64,000 nucleotides of DNA from assembly GCA_934090685.1 (NCBI GenBank), contig CAKOJN010000004.1:66189-130188 (forward strand), in the 5' to 3' direction. The translations under genes and the position numbers were made by a program. The stretch is from an uncultured Bacilli bacterium. Its GTDB lineage: Bacteria > Bacillota_I > Bacilli_A > RF39 > UBA660. Shown here piece after piece: positions 55,203-62,917 of the stretch. The notes under the pieces were generated by a model. It saw nothing but the letters and a program-made list of their open reading frames with translations, did no database searches and had not been told where the DNA came from. Every line of letters starts with the position of its first letter. Within the stretch, counting starts at the first letter, position 1.

Positions 55203-55242
55203 TATTAATCTTATACATAATTTTAGTACCAATGTATTTCAT
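55189..55242 (-). CDS. leader peptide of the ABC-F/APH gene
   Basis: AAAGGTGAT followed by ATG 55242 opens a 17-codon frame, MKYIGTKIMYKINITLA, ending TAG at 55189. The ribosome binding site is as good as that of the main genes. The stop lies within the first arm of the terminator hairpin. Short frames in this position upstream of antibiotic-responsive ABC-F and Erm genes sense stalled ribosomes. No gene elsewhere overlaps this frame; it lies between the dimethylase stop (55294) and the ABC-F start. Confidence 0.7.
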   Translation of the reverse strand: MKYIGTKIMYKINITLA

Positions 55243-55293
55243 AATATCACCTTTCAAATGTATTTTAACACAAAGAAAAATAATAATCAAATA

Positions 55294-56082
55294 CTATTTT
55301 AAAGACTCATATATAAGCTCATACTCTTCATTAGATAAATTTTCCATCTTTTTATTTAAAGTTACATCAGGAATATTATAACTCTTAATAATTTCTTTAC
55401 TCTCTTTTTTAGTTAATTTTTTATCATGAAACTTAGAAAATTCTATTAAAGATTCCATTAAATTATTCTTAAGTTTTCTTTCTCTATTATAAAACATCTC
55501 TCTAAAAACAAATCTCTTAAAGCTAAATTTCAAATCTTCTCTACTAATTGGTTTAAGTCTGATTATTGAAGACATAACCCTAGGCGCAGGATCAAAACAA
55601 TTTGGTTCTACATCTCTTATTCTTTCAACATCAAAAAATGAATTAGTAAGTAATGATAACTTAGTTAATGATTTATTACAAACATTATCAGCAAATCTCT
55701 TGCCTACTATTAATATGCTTTCTTTAAATTCACACCTTAATAATTTTTCAATAAAAGGTTCTGTTATTGAATATGGAAGCGCAGAAACTATTTTATCGCA
55801 TGGAGGTATATATAGATTCAAAGCATTACCATATAGTACATCTATATTCTTATATTTATCCTTTAATACATTGATAAAATGTTCAAGATTTAAATCAAGT
55901 TCAATACAAGTCAAATGTTTAACTCTTCTTGCTAAAAGTTCTGTTATAACACCCTTACCAGGTCCTATCTCAACAACCTCATCTTCTATTGATAACTCAC
56001 AAGCATCAATAAAATCATTTAACACTGCTTTATCAATTAAAAAATGTTGATCAAAATAATCAGTATCATTTATAAATTCCAT
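55294..56082 (-). CDS. Erm/KsgA-like rRNA adenine dimethyltransferase with altered motif IV
   Basis: The 262-residue protein has the fold of rRNA adenine N6-dimethylases: FDQHFLIDKAVLNDFI, VVEIGPGKGVITELL (motif I, 38-44), CIELD (61-63), and a C-terminal helical domain with EMFYNRERKLKNNL. The catalytic N(L/I)PY motif reads ALPY (101-104): the Asn is Ala (GCG codon). It may be inactive, altered in substrate, or a reduced enzyme. Sequence does not decide between Erm and KsgA. GGTGA precedes ATG 56082. It lies between an RluA-type gene and the attenuated ABC-F gene. Confidence 0.75.
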   Translation of the reverse strand: MEFINDTDYFDQHFLIDKAVLNDFIDACELSIEDEVVEIGPGKGVITELLARRVKHLTCIELDLNLEHFINVLKDKYKNIDVLYGNALNLYIPPCDKIVSALPYSITEPFIEKLLRCEFKESILIVGKRFADNVCNKSLTKLSLLTNSFFDVERIRDVEPNCFDPAPRVMSSIIRLKPISREDLKFSFKRFVFREMFYNRERKLKNNLMESLIEFSKFHDKKLTKKESKEIIKSYNIPDVTLNKKMENLSNEEYELIYESLK

Positions 56083-56147
56083 ATAATTCACCAATATTAT
56101 TATATCAACATTTCAATTTTATAAAATACTTATATTATAATTTTACA

Positions 56148-56807
56148 CTATTCACTAAAAATATTAAAAGGATATCTATCAGGAAGAGGTAAACTAAATG
56201 TTAATAATTTGTGAGTAGTTGGATGTTCAAATTCTATTTTACAAGCAAATAACGCTATTTGATTTCCTACTACTGCATTCTTATTGTATTTTTGATCACC
56301 ATATAATGGATAACCAAAATGTGACATCTGCACTCTTATCTGATGACTTCTTCCTGTTAATAATTCAATTTCAACTAATGATAAATTATCTTTATAATCA
56401 AGTAATTTGTATTTTAATATAGATTCTTTTCCATTATCATCAACCTTAACAATATTTCTTTTAGTGTCTTTAAGTAATTTATCAATTAAAGTACCTGATT
56501 CATTTATTTTTCCAATAACCACAGCATTATATATTTTTTTAAAACTTTTAACTCTAATTTGCTCACTCAATCTAGAAGCCGCTTTACTTGTTTTAGCAAA
56601 AACCATTATTCCTCCGACAGGTCTATCTAGTCTATGCACTAGTCCTAAATATACATTGCCAGGTTTATTATATTTTTCCTTTATATATTCTTTTAATATA
56701 GTTAATAAATCTTTATCATTACTACTATCCTCTTGAACAGGAATATTTATTGGTTTTTCTACTACCAAAAGATGATTATCTTCATATATTATATTTAATT
56801 TATTCAT
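56148..56807 (-). CDS. RluA-family pseudouridine synthase
   Basis: The 219-residue enzyme has NIIYEDNHLLVVEKPINIPVQ, LVHRLDRPVGGIMVFAKT with the catalytic Asp (HRLDR), FKKIYNAVV, LLTGRSHQIRVQMSHFGYPLYGD. There is no N-terminal S4 domain, so it is a short RluA form modifying rRNA or tRNA uridines; the target is unknown. ATG 56807 is chosen since ATGAATAA overlaps the stop of the upstream methyltransferase by 8 nt. Confidence 0.9.
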   Translation of the reverse strand: MNKLNIIYEDNHLLVVEKPINIPVQEDSSNDKDLLTILKEYIKEKYNKPGNVYLGLVHRLDRPVGGIMVFAKTSKAASRLSEQIRVKSFKKIYNAVVIGKINESGTLIDKLLKDTKRNIVKVDDNGKESILKYKLLDYKDNLSLVEIELLTGRSHQIRVQMSHFGYPLYGDQKYNKNAVVGNQIALFACKIEFEHPTTHKLLTFSLPLPDRYPFNIFSE

Positions 56808-57681
56808 TAGATTCCCATCTTCCATATACTCCACATGCTAAATTCATATTTCTAGAAGAAATCTTAAGACCAATTTCATCAGTAGTAATTTTACCATCAA
56901 ATTTAGATAATGAACTAGTCACCAAAACATTTTTCAATATTTCAGGCGTAATACCTTTAGTGTATGAATTGATCAAGAAAAATAAAGGTTTATCACTTAA
57001 TATATCAATAGAACTTTCAATTAATTTATTCAAACTATCTTCAAATCTCCATAATTCTTTAGAAGGGCCTCTTCCATAAGTAGGCGGATCCATAATTATC
57101 GCATCATACTTATTTCCCCTTCTTTTTTCTCTTTCAACAAACTTTAAACAATCATCACAAATATATCTTATTTTATTTTGCTCTAAATGAGATAAATTGG
57201 CATTCTCTTTCGCCCATTCGTTCATACCCTGAGATGCATCTACATGAACAACCTCTACTGCGCCAGCATATGAACTTGCCATAGTCGCACCACCAGTATA
57301 CGCAAAAAGATTTAAAACTTTAATATCCCTATTAGCATTCTTTATTTTATCAATAATAAAGTCCCAATTTGCTGCTTGTTCAGGAAATAACCCAGTATGT
57401 TTAAATCCAGTCGGACTTACTTTAAACTTTAAATCCTTATAATTTATAGTCCAAAACTCAGGTATTTCTTTTTTCTTTTCCCAATATCCTCCACCTTTTT
57501 CACTTCTATGATAAATCGCACTATATTTATTCCATTCTTGAGTATCTTCATGTGTCCATAATGCCCACGGATCAGGTCTTCTTAATATAACATTTCCCCA
57601 ACTTTCTAATTTTTCACCGTTCCCAGCATCAATTAATCTATAATCTTTCCAATCATTACTTACAAGCATAATAACCTCCAA
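56800..57681 (-). CDS. class I SAM-dependent methyltransferase (RlmI/RlmK-like)
   Basis: The 293-residue protein begins with a DWKDYRLIDAGNGEKLESWG segment, followed by a Rossmann methyltransferase core: VLNLFAYTGGATMASSYAGA (SAM motif I), VVHVDASQGMNEWAKEN, IRYICDDCLKF, YDAIIMDPPTYGRGP (DPPxY motif). DPPxY together with LFAYTGG is the mark of RlmI-like 23S rRNA m5C methyltransferases. A PUA domain is not evident. It is the first gene of the translation-related run downstream. Confidence 0.85.
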   Translation of the reverse strand: MEVIMLVSNDWKDYRLIDAGNGEKLESWGNVILRRPDPWALWTHEDTQEWNKYSAIYHRSEKGGGYWEKKKEIPEFWTINYKDLKFKVSPTGFKHTGLFPEQAANWDFIIDKIKNANRDIKVLNLFAYTGGATMASSYAGAVEVVHVDASQGMNEWAKENANLSHLEQNKIRYICDDCLKFVEREKRRGNKYDAIIMDPPTYGRGPSKELWRFEDSLNKLIESSIDILSDKPLFFLINSYTKGITPEILKNVLVTSSLSKFDGKITTDEIGLKISSRNMNLACGVYGRWESNE

Positions 57682-57771
57682 AATAATTTGTCATTAATAA
57701 TACAATTATAACATGATATTGATTTTATTTAAATTAATTTATATAATACTAACTTGAGGTGACATATAATT

Positions 57772-58191
57772 ATGTTAAAAGAATTTGAAATAAATTTATT
57801 AAAGAAAATAGATGAAAGTAAACCAACTCTTAATACAGTAAGAACAATATATTTAGAAGAAGAATTACAAGCAATAAAATCACTAATTACTGAAGGACAA
57901 ATAACAATTATTTGGGATGACTATATCCCACATTTATCTTATCAATATTTAGAATTAACAAAGTCAGGACATGTAACTTTATTTATAGACACATATAACG
58001 ATGAAATAAAAAAATTTGTATCATCATTAGACAAACTAGGTTATGATCATAATCTGTTAAATGATTTTCTTCTTTCAATGGATTTATCAAAACCAGTCGA
58101 AGAAATATTAACAATAGATAACTTTTTATGGTATTGCAATATATTTGATAGATGTGAAAATAAATCAGATATTATTCTTACATTAAAATAG
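57772..58191 (+). CDS. conserved-looking protein of unknown function
   Basis: The 139-residue acidic protein is soluble and mixed alpha/beta, with LKKIDESKPTLNTVRTIYLEE, TIIWDDYIPHLSYQYLELTKSGHVTLFIDT, and a C-terminal NFLWYCNIFDRCENKSD. I do not recognise a family. GAGGTGACAT precedes the ATG and codon use looks ordinary, so it is a real gene. Confidence 0.6.
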   Translation: MLKEFEINLLKKIDESKPTLNTVRTIYLEEELQAIKSLITEGQITIIWDDYIPHLSYQYLELTKSGHVTLFIDTYNDEIKKFVSSLDKLGYDHNLLNDFLLSMDLSKPVEEILTIDNFLWYCNIFDRCENKSDIILTLK

Positions 58192-58218
58192 CAGTGAAAC
58201 ACTTCTCACTGCTTTTAT
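58190..58218. terminator. bidirectional terminator
   Basis: AGCAGTGA and TCACTGCT (58190-58213) form a perfect 8-bp stem between convergent genes, with TTTTATAA after it. Confidence 0.75.
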
Positions 58219-58913
58219 AATTCTTCATCATCAATATTATATTCATCTAATTTTTTATACTCATATTTTTTAATCTTATATTTACTAATTATTTCAATAA
58301 TAAAGTCATTAAACTTTCTCTCTTCATTTTTTTTAACAACAAAATCAAACTCAATATCTTCTTCATCAGATATAAAATTAATTATCTCAACATCTTTTTT
58401 ATCAGATAAATAGTTATTTATATACTCTGTTATTTTACTAATATCTTTACTGCATATTTTAACATTAAATATTTCACTAATCGCTCTATTTTTAGTTTTA
58501 TCATTTATAAAATGATTAATATATCTAAGCACAATATTAGCAAATAAAACAAATAATGCCGCAACTATAGCTTCTTTTATGAAACTACCCGCACATAACA
58601 CACCAATCGCCGCATCACACCACATAGTCGCCGCAGTAGTAAGACCTCTTACCTTGTTTTTTTCATTATCTTTTAATATTACTCCCGCACCAAAGAAACC
58701 AATCCCTGCTACTACTTGAGATGCTATTCTTGTTGCATCAATATTATAACCACTTAACATAAATGAAAAACTAACAAACAAATAGGAACCTATAGCTATT
58801 AAAATCATGGTTCTAAGTCCTAAAGAACGTCTTCTATATTGTCTTTCTATTCCTAAAATAAAACTAAGAAAAAAACAGACCAATAATCCAAATGTAAATT
58901 CACTATAATCCAT
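58215..58913 (-). CDS. MgtC/SapB family membrane protein
   Basis: The 232-residue protein has four to five N-terminal membrane helices with the MgtC signature: FFLSFILGIERQYRRRSLGLRTMILIAIGSYLF, QVVAGIGFFGAGVIL, KVRGLTTAATMWCDAAIGVLCAG. An ACT-like cytoplasmic domain follows (about 150-220). MgtC-like proteins affect magnesium or phosphate homeostasis. GAGGTGTGT precedes ATG 58913. Confidence 0.92.
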   Translation of the reverse strand: MDYSEFTFGLLVCFFLSFILGIERQYRRRSLGLRTMILIAIGSYLFVSFSFMLSGYNIDATRIASQVVAGIGFFGAGVILKDNEKNKVRGLTTAATMWCDAAIGVLCAGSFIKEAIVAALFVLFANIVLRYINHFINDKTKNRAISEIFNVKICSKDISKITEYINNYLSDKKDVEIINFISDEEDIEFDFVVKKNEERKFNDFIIEIISKYKIKKYEYKKLDEYNIDDEEL

Positions 58914-59026
58914 ACACACCTCTTTATTTTCAATATTATTTTATCATGATGTATATTTTATGTAAATATTTTTTTATTTGTTACCAATTAATATTTAATT
59001 TGATATAATTACAATGGTGATATAAA

Positions 59027-59653
59027 ATGAAAAAATTAATTATCATAATTGGAATATTACTAGTCATCACATTACAAATATTATCATTAATCGGTTTCAT
59101 TTATGCCGATTATAATAAGAAAATTAATGATGTCACTAAAAACATAAATATCCCAGTTGCTAGTCAAAATATATCAAAAGGTACCATTGTTACGGAGAAT
59201 ATGATTACTATAATAAATAAAAATAATGTTGATAATAAATACTATTTAAACACAACGAAAATCATAGGTAAAGTGGCAACTAAAAATATTAATAAAAATG
59301 AAATGTTTTCGGTTGATAACTTAATATCAAATGATATAATATTTTATTATAAAGAGGATGCTAATATAAATAATGATATAACAAAACCATTTTTAAATTA
59401 CAATAATATATATTACTACTATACTAATAGCAATCAATCACTAGAAGTATCTTATATGAATAAAAAATATAGTATTGATGATATTATAAGATTAAATATC
59501 TTATCGCTAGATGAAATATTAAATCAATCATCAAGTAAAGAAAAAATAAATCAGAATACATTATATAAATACGAATTATTTAACTTACTATTATGTAATA
59601 ACAATACCCTTTATATAACAAACAATACTAATAAAAATAATTATTGTAATTAA
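59027..59653 (+). CDS. membrane-anchored SAF-domain protein
   Basis: The 208-residue protein has an N-terminal membrane helix (about 3-27) and a SAF-type domain, INIPVASQNISKGTIVTENMITIINK...IIGKVATKNINKNEMFSVDNL, as in CpaB/RcpC and flagellar P-ring chaperones. The C-terminal third is Asn/Tyr/Ser-rich without a known fold. No pilus genes lie nearby, so it may be an orphan surface protein. Confidence 0.7.
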   Translation: MKKLIIIIGILLVITLQILSLIGFIYADYNKKINDVTKNINIPVASQNISKGTIVTENMITIINKNNVDNKYYLNTTKIIGKVATKNINKNEMFSVDNLISNDIIFYYKEDANINNDITKPFLNYNNIYYYYTNSNQSLEVSYMNKKYSIDDIIRLNILSLDEILNQSSSKEKINQNTLYKYELFNLLLCNNNTLYITNNTNKNNYCN

Positions 59654-59680
59654 CAATATACTTTAACGTAATAATAAAAA

Positions 59681-59706
59681 CTTACGAACATTAAGTCCAT
59701 AAGTTG
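59681..59706 (-). terminator. terminator-like hairpin past the 59912 gene
   Basis: Minus-strand AACTTAtGgAC and GTtCgTAAGTT pair and are followed by TTTTATT. It lies about 205 nt past the nearest minus-strand stop. The intervening stretch contains a further 7-bp stem (AAAGGTT/AACCTTT, 59724-59747). Confidence 0.5.
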
Positions 59707-59911
59707 ATTTTATTTGGAGCCATAAAGGTTGAAGTCGGACAACCTTTGATTATCTAAACTATAGGTAGTAATAAACTACTAAGTGATATAAGTATATCAT
59801 AAAATATTGAAACTTTGTTAAAAATTTCGGATTAATATTATTATACTAATCGAAAAATTCTACAGTTACATTGTAAACTATTTTAGTATTATTTCATAAA
59901 TCTATTAATTT

Positions 59912-60487
59912 TTACACAATAGTTCTTTTTAATGTTTTTACAAATTTTTGTTGTAAAGATGGCTTTGCAAATTGTTCTTCTAATGTTAAAACACTACTTT
60001 TGTACCTGCTATATGCTTTATCATAGTTTCCTTGTTCAATTTGCACAACACAATAGTCAACTATATTATCATATATATAATTATAAATAATATCTGATTT
60101 TTCTTCATTATTAATACTTTCAACAATAATAGGTGCAACTTCATAATAGTGTTCTATATCTTCTTTTGATACAAAATTATCTCTAAACCACCTTAATACT
60201 GTCAATTCATAACAATTATCATCAAAATTTTCTTGAAAATACTTCATACAGGCTGAAGTCAAATAACAACCACCAGACCCCGAATTTTTATCACTTTTAT
60301 CTGGATTATGAGTTATAGAACTCCAAGATTCTTTATCATAATTTATATTAACATGTGCTGCATCATGCGGTTTATCTACTTCGCCACCATAAAAACTGAT
60401 GTGATCATTACCGTTTTTATCTGTATTAATTTTTATAGTGACTCCTTTATCATTTACATAATTTCCATATTTATCTCTATCTGCCAT
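59912..60487 (-). CDS. protein with a Cys-rich CYLTSAC box and helical C terminus, function unknown
   Basis: The 191-residue protein has a Gly/Asp/Asn-rich N-terminal region (about 1-70) with SGSGG, then GCYLTSACMKYFQENFDDNCYELTVLRWFRDNFV. This resembles the CFI-box type segment (C-x-[IL]-[AT]-[ST]-A-[CA]) found near the C terminus of many uncharacterised proteins, followed by helices. GGGAGGTG precedes ATG 60487, which overlaps the upstream gene by 11 nt, so the two form a pair. Confidence 0.6.
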   Translation of the reverse strand: MADRDKYGNYVNDKGVTIKINTDKNGNDHISFYGGEVDKPHDAAHVNINYDKESWSSITHNPDKSDKNSGSGGCYLTSACMKYFQENFDDNCYELTVLRWFRDNFVSKEDIEHYYEVAPIIVESINNEEKSDIIYNYIYDNIVDYCVVQIEQGNYDKAYSRYKSSVLTLEEQFAKPSLQQKFVKTLKRTIV

Positions 60488-60836
60488 TATTAACACCTCC
60501 CAATTTAATTTCTGACATTCTCAAAGAAATAATTGCATCTAACCACAACAAAGACCATTCAGCAAAATAAGATTTTAAAGATTTTGTTTCAGTATCTAAA
60601 TCAATTAAATCGAATTTTATATTTTGTAATTTTTCTTCATTTATAAATGCTAAACTTTCTTTATTTACATATGTTGCTAAAATCTCAATAATTTCGGTAA
60701 ATACTTTTTTAAAATTCTCTTTTTGCTCATTATATATATCTAGTTGAGTTGAGGCAGTAATATAAAAAATCAAATTTTTAAAAGCATAATCTATATTTTC
60801 TTTTGTTGGATTTCCTACATTAAAAGTTTCTTCCAT
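60477..60836 (-). CDS. helical protein of unknown function, paired with the CYLTSAC-box gene
   Basis: The 119-residue acidic protein is mostly helical, with NIDYAFKNLIFYITASTQLDIY and SYFAEWSLLWLDAIISLRMSEIKLGG. AAGGGGAG precedes ATG 60836. It overlaps the next gene and is probably its regulator or partner. No family recognised. Confidence 0.55.
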   Translation of the reverse strand: MEETFNVGNPTKENIDYAFKNLIFYITASTQLDIYNEQKENFKKVFTEIIEILATYVNKESLAFINEEKLQNIKFDLIDLDTETKSLKSYFAEWSLLWLDAIISLRMSEIKLGGVNNGR

Positions 60837-60842
60837 TAACAA

Positions 60843-61231
60843 CTCCCCTTTCTTGGAAAATATTGTATACTAAAAATTACATTTTTTCAAGTTATTTTAA
60901 GTAAATATTTGGTAATTATTAAGCAGGATAAAGGGAATGATAGCACTACCTTAATTTATTCTGTACAAATAAAAAATTTATAGTGCTATCATTTCTTATT
61001 TTGCACTTGCAAAATTGAGTTAAAATATGGAAGAATACTAACATACTTTCGATTTATCCCTTTTGATTAAATGTATTATGGAACTATAATTTATTTCCAA
61101 CAGTTAGAATGTGTTTAAAAATATTGGATGACTCTTAGATGTTTTAGGTTAGCGATAAAATTGGCAAAAATGATGGTATAATTATATATAGAAGTGCTAG
61201 ATAAATAATAATTTAAAAGGAGGATGTATAT
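60843..61231. other. gene-free stretch with an inverted repeat and an extended -10 promoter
   Basis: AATGATAGCACTA at 60936-60948 is inverted at 60981-60993 (13 bp, 32-nt loop). An extended -10 element TGGTATAAT lies at 61174-61182, likely driving the small membrane protein gene and those after it. No other frame is supportable. Confidence 0.5.
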
Positions 61232-61399
61232 ATGAAAAAAAATGTATTTAAAGTTGTTTTAATGATTTTAGGAATAGGAATTTTAGATTATGGAATTGTT
61301 ACTGAAATTGATGGAATAGGAAGATTCGCTATGATATTATTCGGAACATTATTTTCTATTATTGCTTGTTTAATGTCATTTAATAAGAAGGATAAATAG
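61232..61399 (+). CDS. small two-helix membrane protein
   Basis: AAGGAGGATGTATAT precedes ATG 61232, which opens a 55-codon frame ending TAG 61399. The product starts MKKNVFKVVLMILGIGIL and has two hydrophobic helices (about 5-22 and 31-48) and a KKDK tail. A strong ribosome binding site and a promoter element upstream argue that it is real. No family known. Confidence 0.65.
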   Translation: MKKNVFKVVLMILGIGILDYGIVTEIDGIGRFAMILFGTLFSIIACLMSFNKKDK

Positions 61400-61449
61400 C
61401 AATTTAGTAATTAGTCAGAAAAATAGTAATTTGAAAGTGAGATGTAGTT

Positions 61450-61935
61450 ATGAAAAATAAACTTATGACTGAAGAAGAAGTAAAAAAGGAACTAGGAGTA
61501 CAGGATTTCAGATCAATTACAAAAGATAAACTTATGCAATTTGTATCGATAATACCGAAATTAGATAGGGAGTTGGCTATTAAAATAATAGAGCAATTTC
61601 CCAGTTATGCCGATATGGCAACATCTATGGTTGGAAATTTAATTGACTTATGTAATAATGCATTAGAAAATAGTAAAATTACAGAAAAAGAAGCAATTGA
61701 GGCATATAAGTATTGCTTAGAAACCATTAGAAGTGAAATAGAAAGTGAAGAATTAACTCCAGAAGAAAAGGAAAAATATAATAAGCAAATGATTGATGTT
61801 GCTGATAAGATTTCTGAAATAGACGTTAGAAATAAAAAATGGCTTGAAAGTGTAATTAAGTATGGTTCTTCAGTATTAGGTGTGACATTAGTAGTTGGTG
61901 CGGCTATATTGGGAGTAAAATATAATAAGCAGTAA
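61450..61935 (+). CDS. helical protein with C-terminal membrane anchor, unknown function
   Basis: The 161-residue protein is acidic and helical, with a likely coiled stretch at about 85-120 (IESEELTPEEKEKYNKQM). A C-terminal hydrophobic helix (about 137-157, YGSSVLGVTLVVGAAILGV) suggests tail anchoring. GTGAGATG lies before the ATG. No family recognised. A 13-bp motif shared with the next genes follows its stop. Confidence 0.6.
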   Translation: MKNKLMTEEEVKKELGVQDFRSITKDKLMQFVSIIPKLDRELAIKIIEQFPSYADMATSMVGNLIDLCNNALENSKITEKEAIEAYKYCLETIRSEIESEELTPEEKEKYNKQMIDVADKISEIDVRNKKWLESVIKYGSSVLGVTLVVGAAILGVKYNKQ

Positions 61936-61940
61936 TATTC

Positions 61941-61953
61941 AAATTACAATTTA
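61941..61953 (+). repeat. 13-bp post-stop motif, copy 1
   Basis: AAATTACAATTTA begins 6 nt after the stop at 61935. Other copies are at 62556-62568, 62827-62839 (one change) and 63720-63732. Confidence 0.7.
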
Positions 61954-62030
61954 TCGTTATGTTAAAAAGTATTGCTTGCGGCAACAGGGTATTTGTCATA
62001 CAATTTATTTAACGAAAGGAGAAATTATAA

Positions 62031-62546
62031 ATGTTGAAAGATAATTTAAAAACATTAAGAAAAAATAAAGGACTTTCTCAAGAAGAATTAAGCGTTAAAT
62101 TAAATGTTGTAAGACAAACAGTATCAAAATGGGAATCAGGTTTATCTGTACCAGATGCTGAAATGTTAATGACTATATCAGAAATATTAGAAACACCCGT
62201 TAGTGAAATTCTAGGTGAAAGTATAGAAGAAAAAGAAAAAAATGATTTAAAAGTAATATCAGAAAAGTTAGAAGTCATTAATGAACAATTAGCAATGAAA
62301 CAAAAGCAAAAAAGAAAAATGTTAGTTAATACATTAATAGTTGCTGATGTATGTTTAATAATATTATTTATCTTATTAGCAATATTAGGAAGTCCATATC
62401 AATCATGGGATTATAGTGATCCAGAGTGGTCAGTAATTGGAACTTTATGGCATTCGTTTGAATGGGTATATTTCAAAGTAGCTCCACTTATGGTTATTGT
62501 TATAACAGCAATACTTGGAATAATATTTGTTAAAAGAAATAAATAA
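62031..62546 (+). CDS. XRE-family HTH regulator with C-terminal membrane region
   Basis: The 171-residue protein has an HTH_3 domain at 1-60 (LKTLRKNKGLSQEELSVKLNVVRQTVSKWESGLSVPD), a short coiled stretch (about 65-95) and two membrane helices (about 98-118 and 145-168). Membrane-bound XRE regulators of this form are common in Firmicutes and often sense envelope or small-molecule signals. AAAGGAG precedes the ATG. Targets are unknown. Confidence 0.88.
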   Translation: MLKDNLKTLRKNKGLSQEELSVKLNVVRQTVSKWESGLSVPDAEMLMTISEILETPVSEILGESIEEKEKNDLKVISEKLEVINEQLAMKQKQKRKMLVNTLIVADVCLIILFILLAILGSPYQSWDYSDPEWSVIGTLWHSFEWVYFKVAPLMVIVITAILGIIFVKRNK

Positions 62547-62555
62547 TAAATAATA

Positions 62556-62568
62556 AATTACAATTTAT
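62556..62568 (+). repeat. 13-bp post-stop motif, copy 2
   Basis: Identical to copy 1; begins 10 nt after the stop at 62546. Confidence 0.7.
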
Positions 62569-62582
62569 GAGGTTGATAATAA

Positions 62583-62828
62583 ATGAATAAAGAAATATTA
62601 TTATCTAATATAGATAAAATTCATACTACCAAAATGGGTATTGATAGAATTAAGAGAAATCTTAAATTAGATGCTAATGATGTAGTTAATTATTGTAAAA
62701 ATAAAGTATTAGATAAAGATTGTAATATACATAAACAAGGCAAGAACTGGTATTGTGAAATTGATAATATAAAGATAACTATTAACTCATATAGTTATAC
62801 AATTATTACAGCACATACTATTAAATAA
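62583..62828 (+). CDS. DUF3781 family protein
   Basis: The 81-residue protein follows the DUF3781 pattern along its whole length: LLSNIDKIHTTKMGIDRIKRNL, VVNYCKNKVLDKDCNIHKQGKNWYCEIDNIKITINSYSYTIITAH. The family is small, widespread in Firmicutes and uncharacterised. TGAGGTTGAT lies upstream of the ATG. Confidence 0.85.
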   Translation: MNKEILLSNIDKIHTTKMGIDRIKRNLKLDANDVVNYCKNKVLDKDCNIHKQGKNWYCEIDNIKITINSYSYTIITAHTIK

Positions 62829-62839
62829 ATTAGAATTTA
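62827..62839 (+). repeat. 13-bp post-stop motif, copy 3 (one base changed)
   Basis: AAATTAGAATTTA overlaps the TAA of the DUF3781 gene by 2 nt; the central C of the other copies is G. Confidence 0.6.
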
Positions 62840-62867
62840 ATAATTTAAAAAATTTCATTAAAAATTA

Positions 62868-62898
62868 TTGACTCTCCCCTTAGAGTAGGTTGTATAAA
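62868..62898 (+). promoter_or_regulatory. MerR-type promoter with 19-bp spacer
   Basis: TTGACT (62868-62873) and TATAAA (62893-62898) are 19 bp apart, the overlong spacer typical of MerR-controlled promoters. The spacer holds CTCCCCTTAGAGTAGG, of the kind bound by MerR dimers. It lies 20 nt upstream of the MerR gene itself, so autoregulation is likely. Confidence 0.8.
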
Positions 62899-62917
62899 TA
62901 ATTTGAGGAGGCAAGAT

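Noticed and set aside
59654..59911. Riboswitch or structured RNA past the SAF-domain gene
   Set aside because: Stems are short and best explained as the 3' region and terminator of the minus-strand pair; no known motif is visible.
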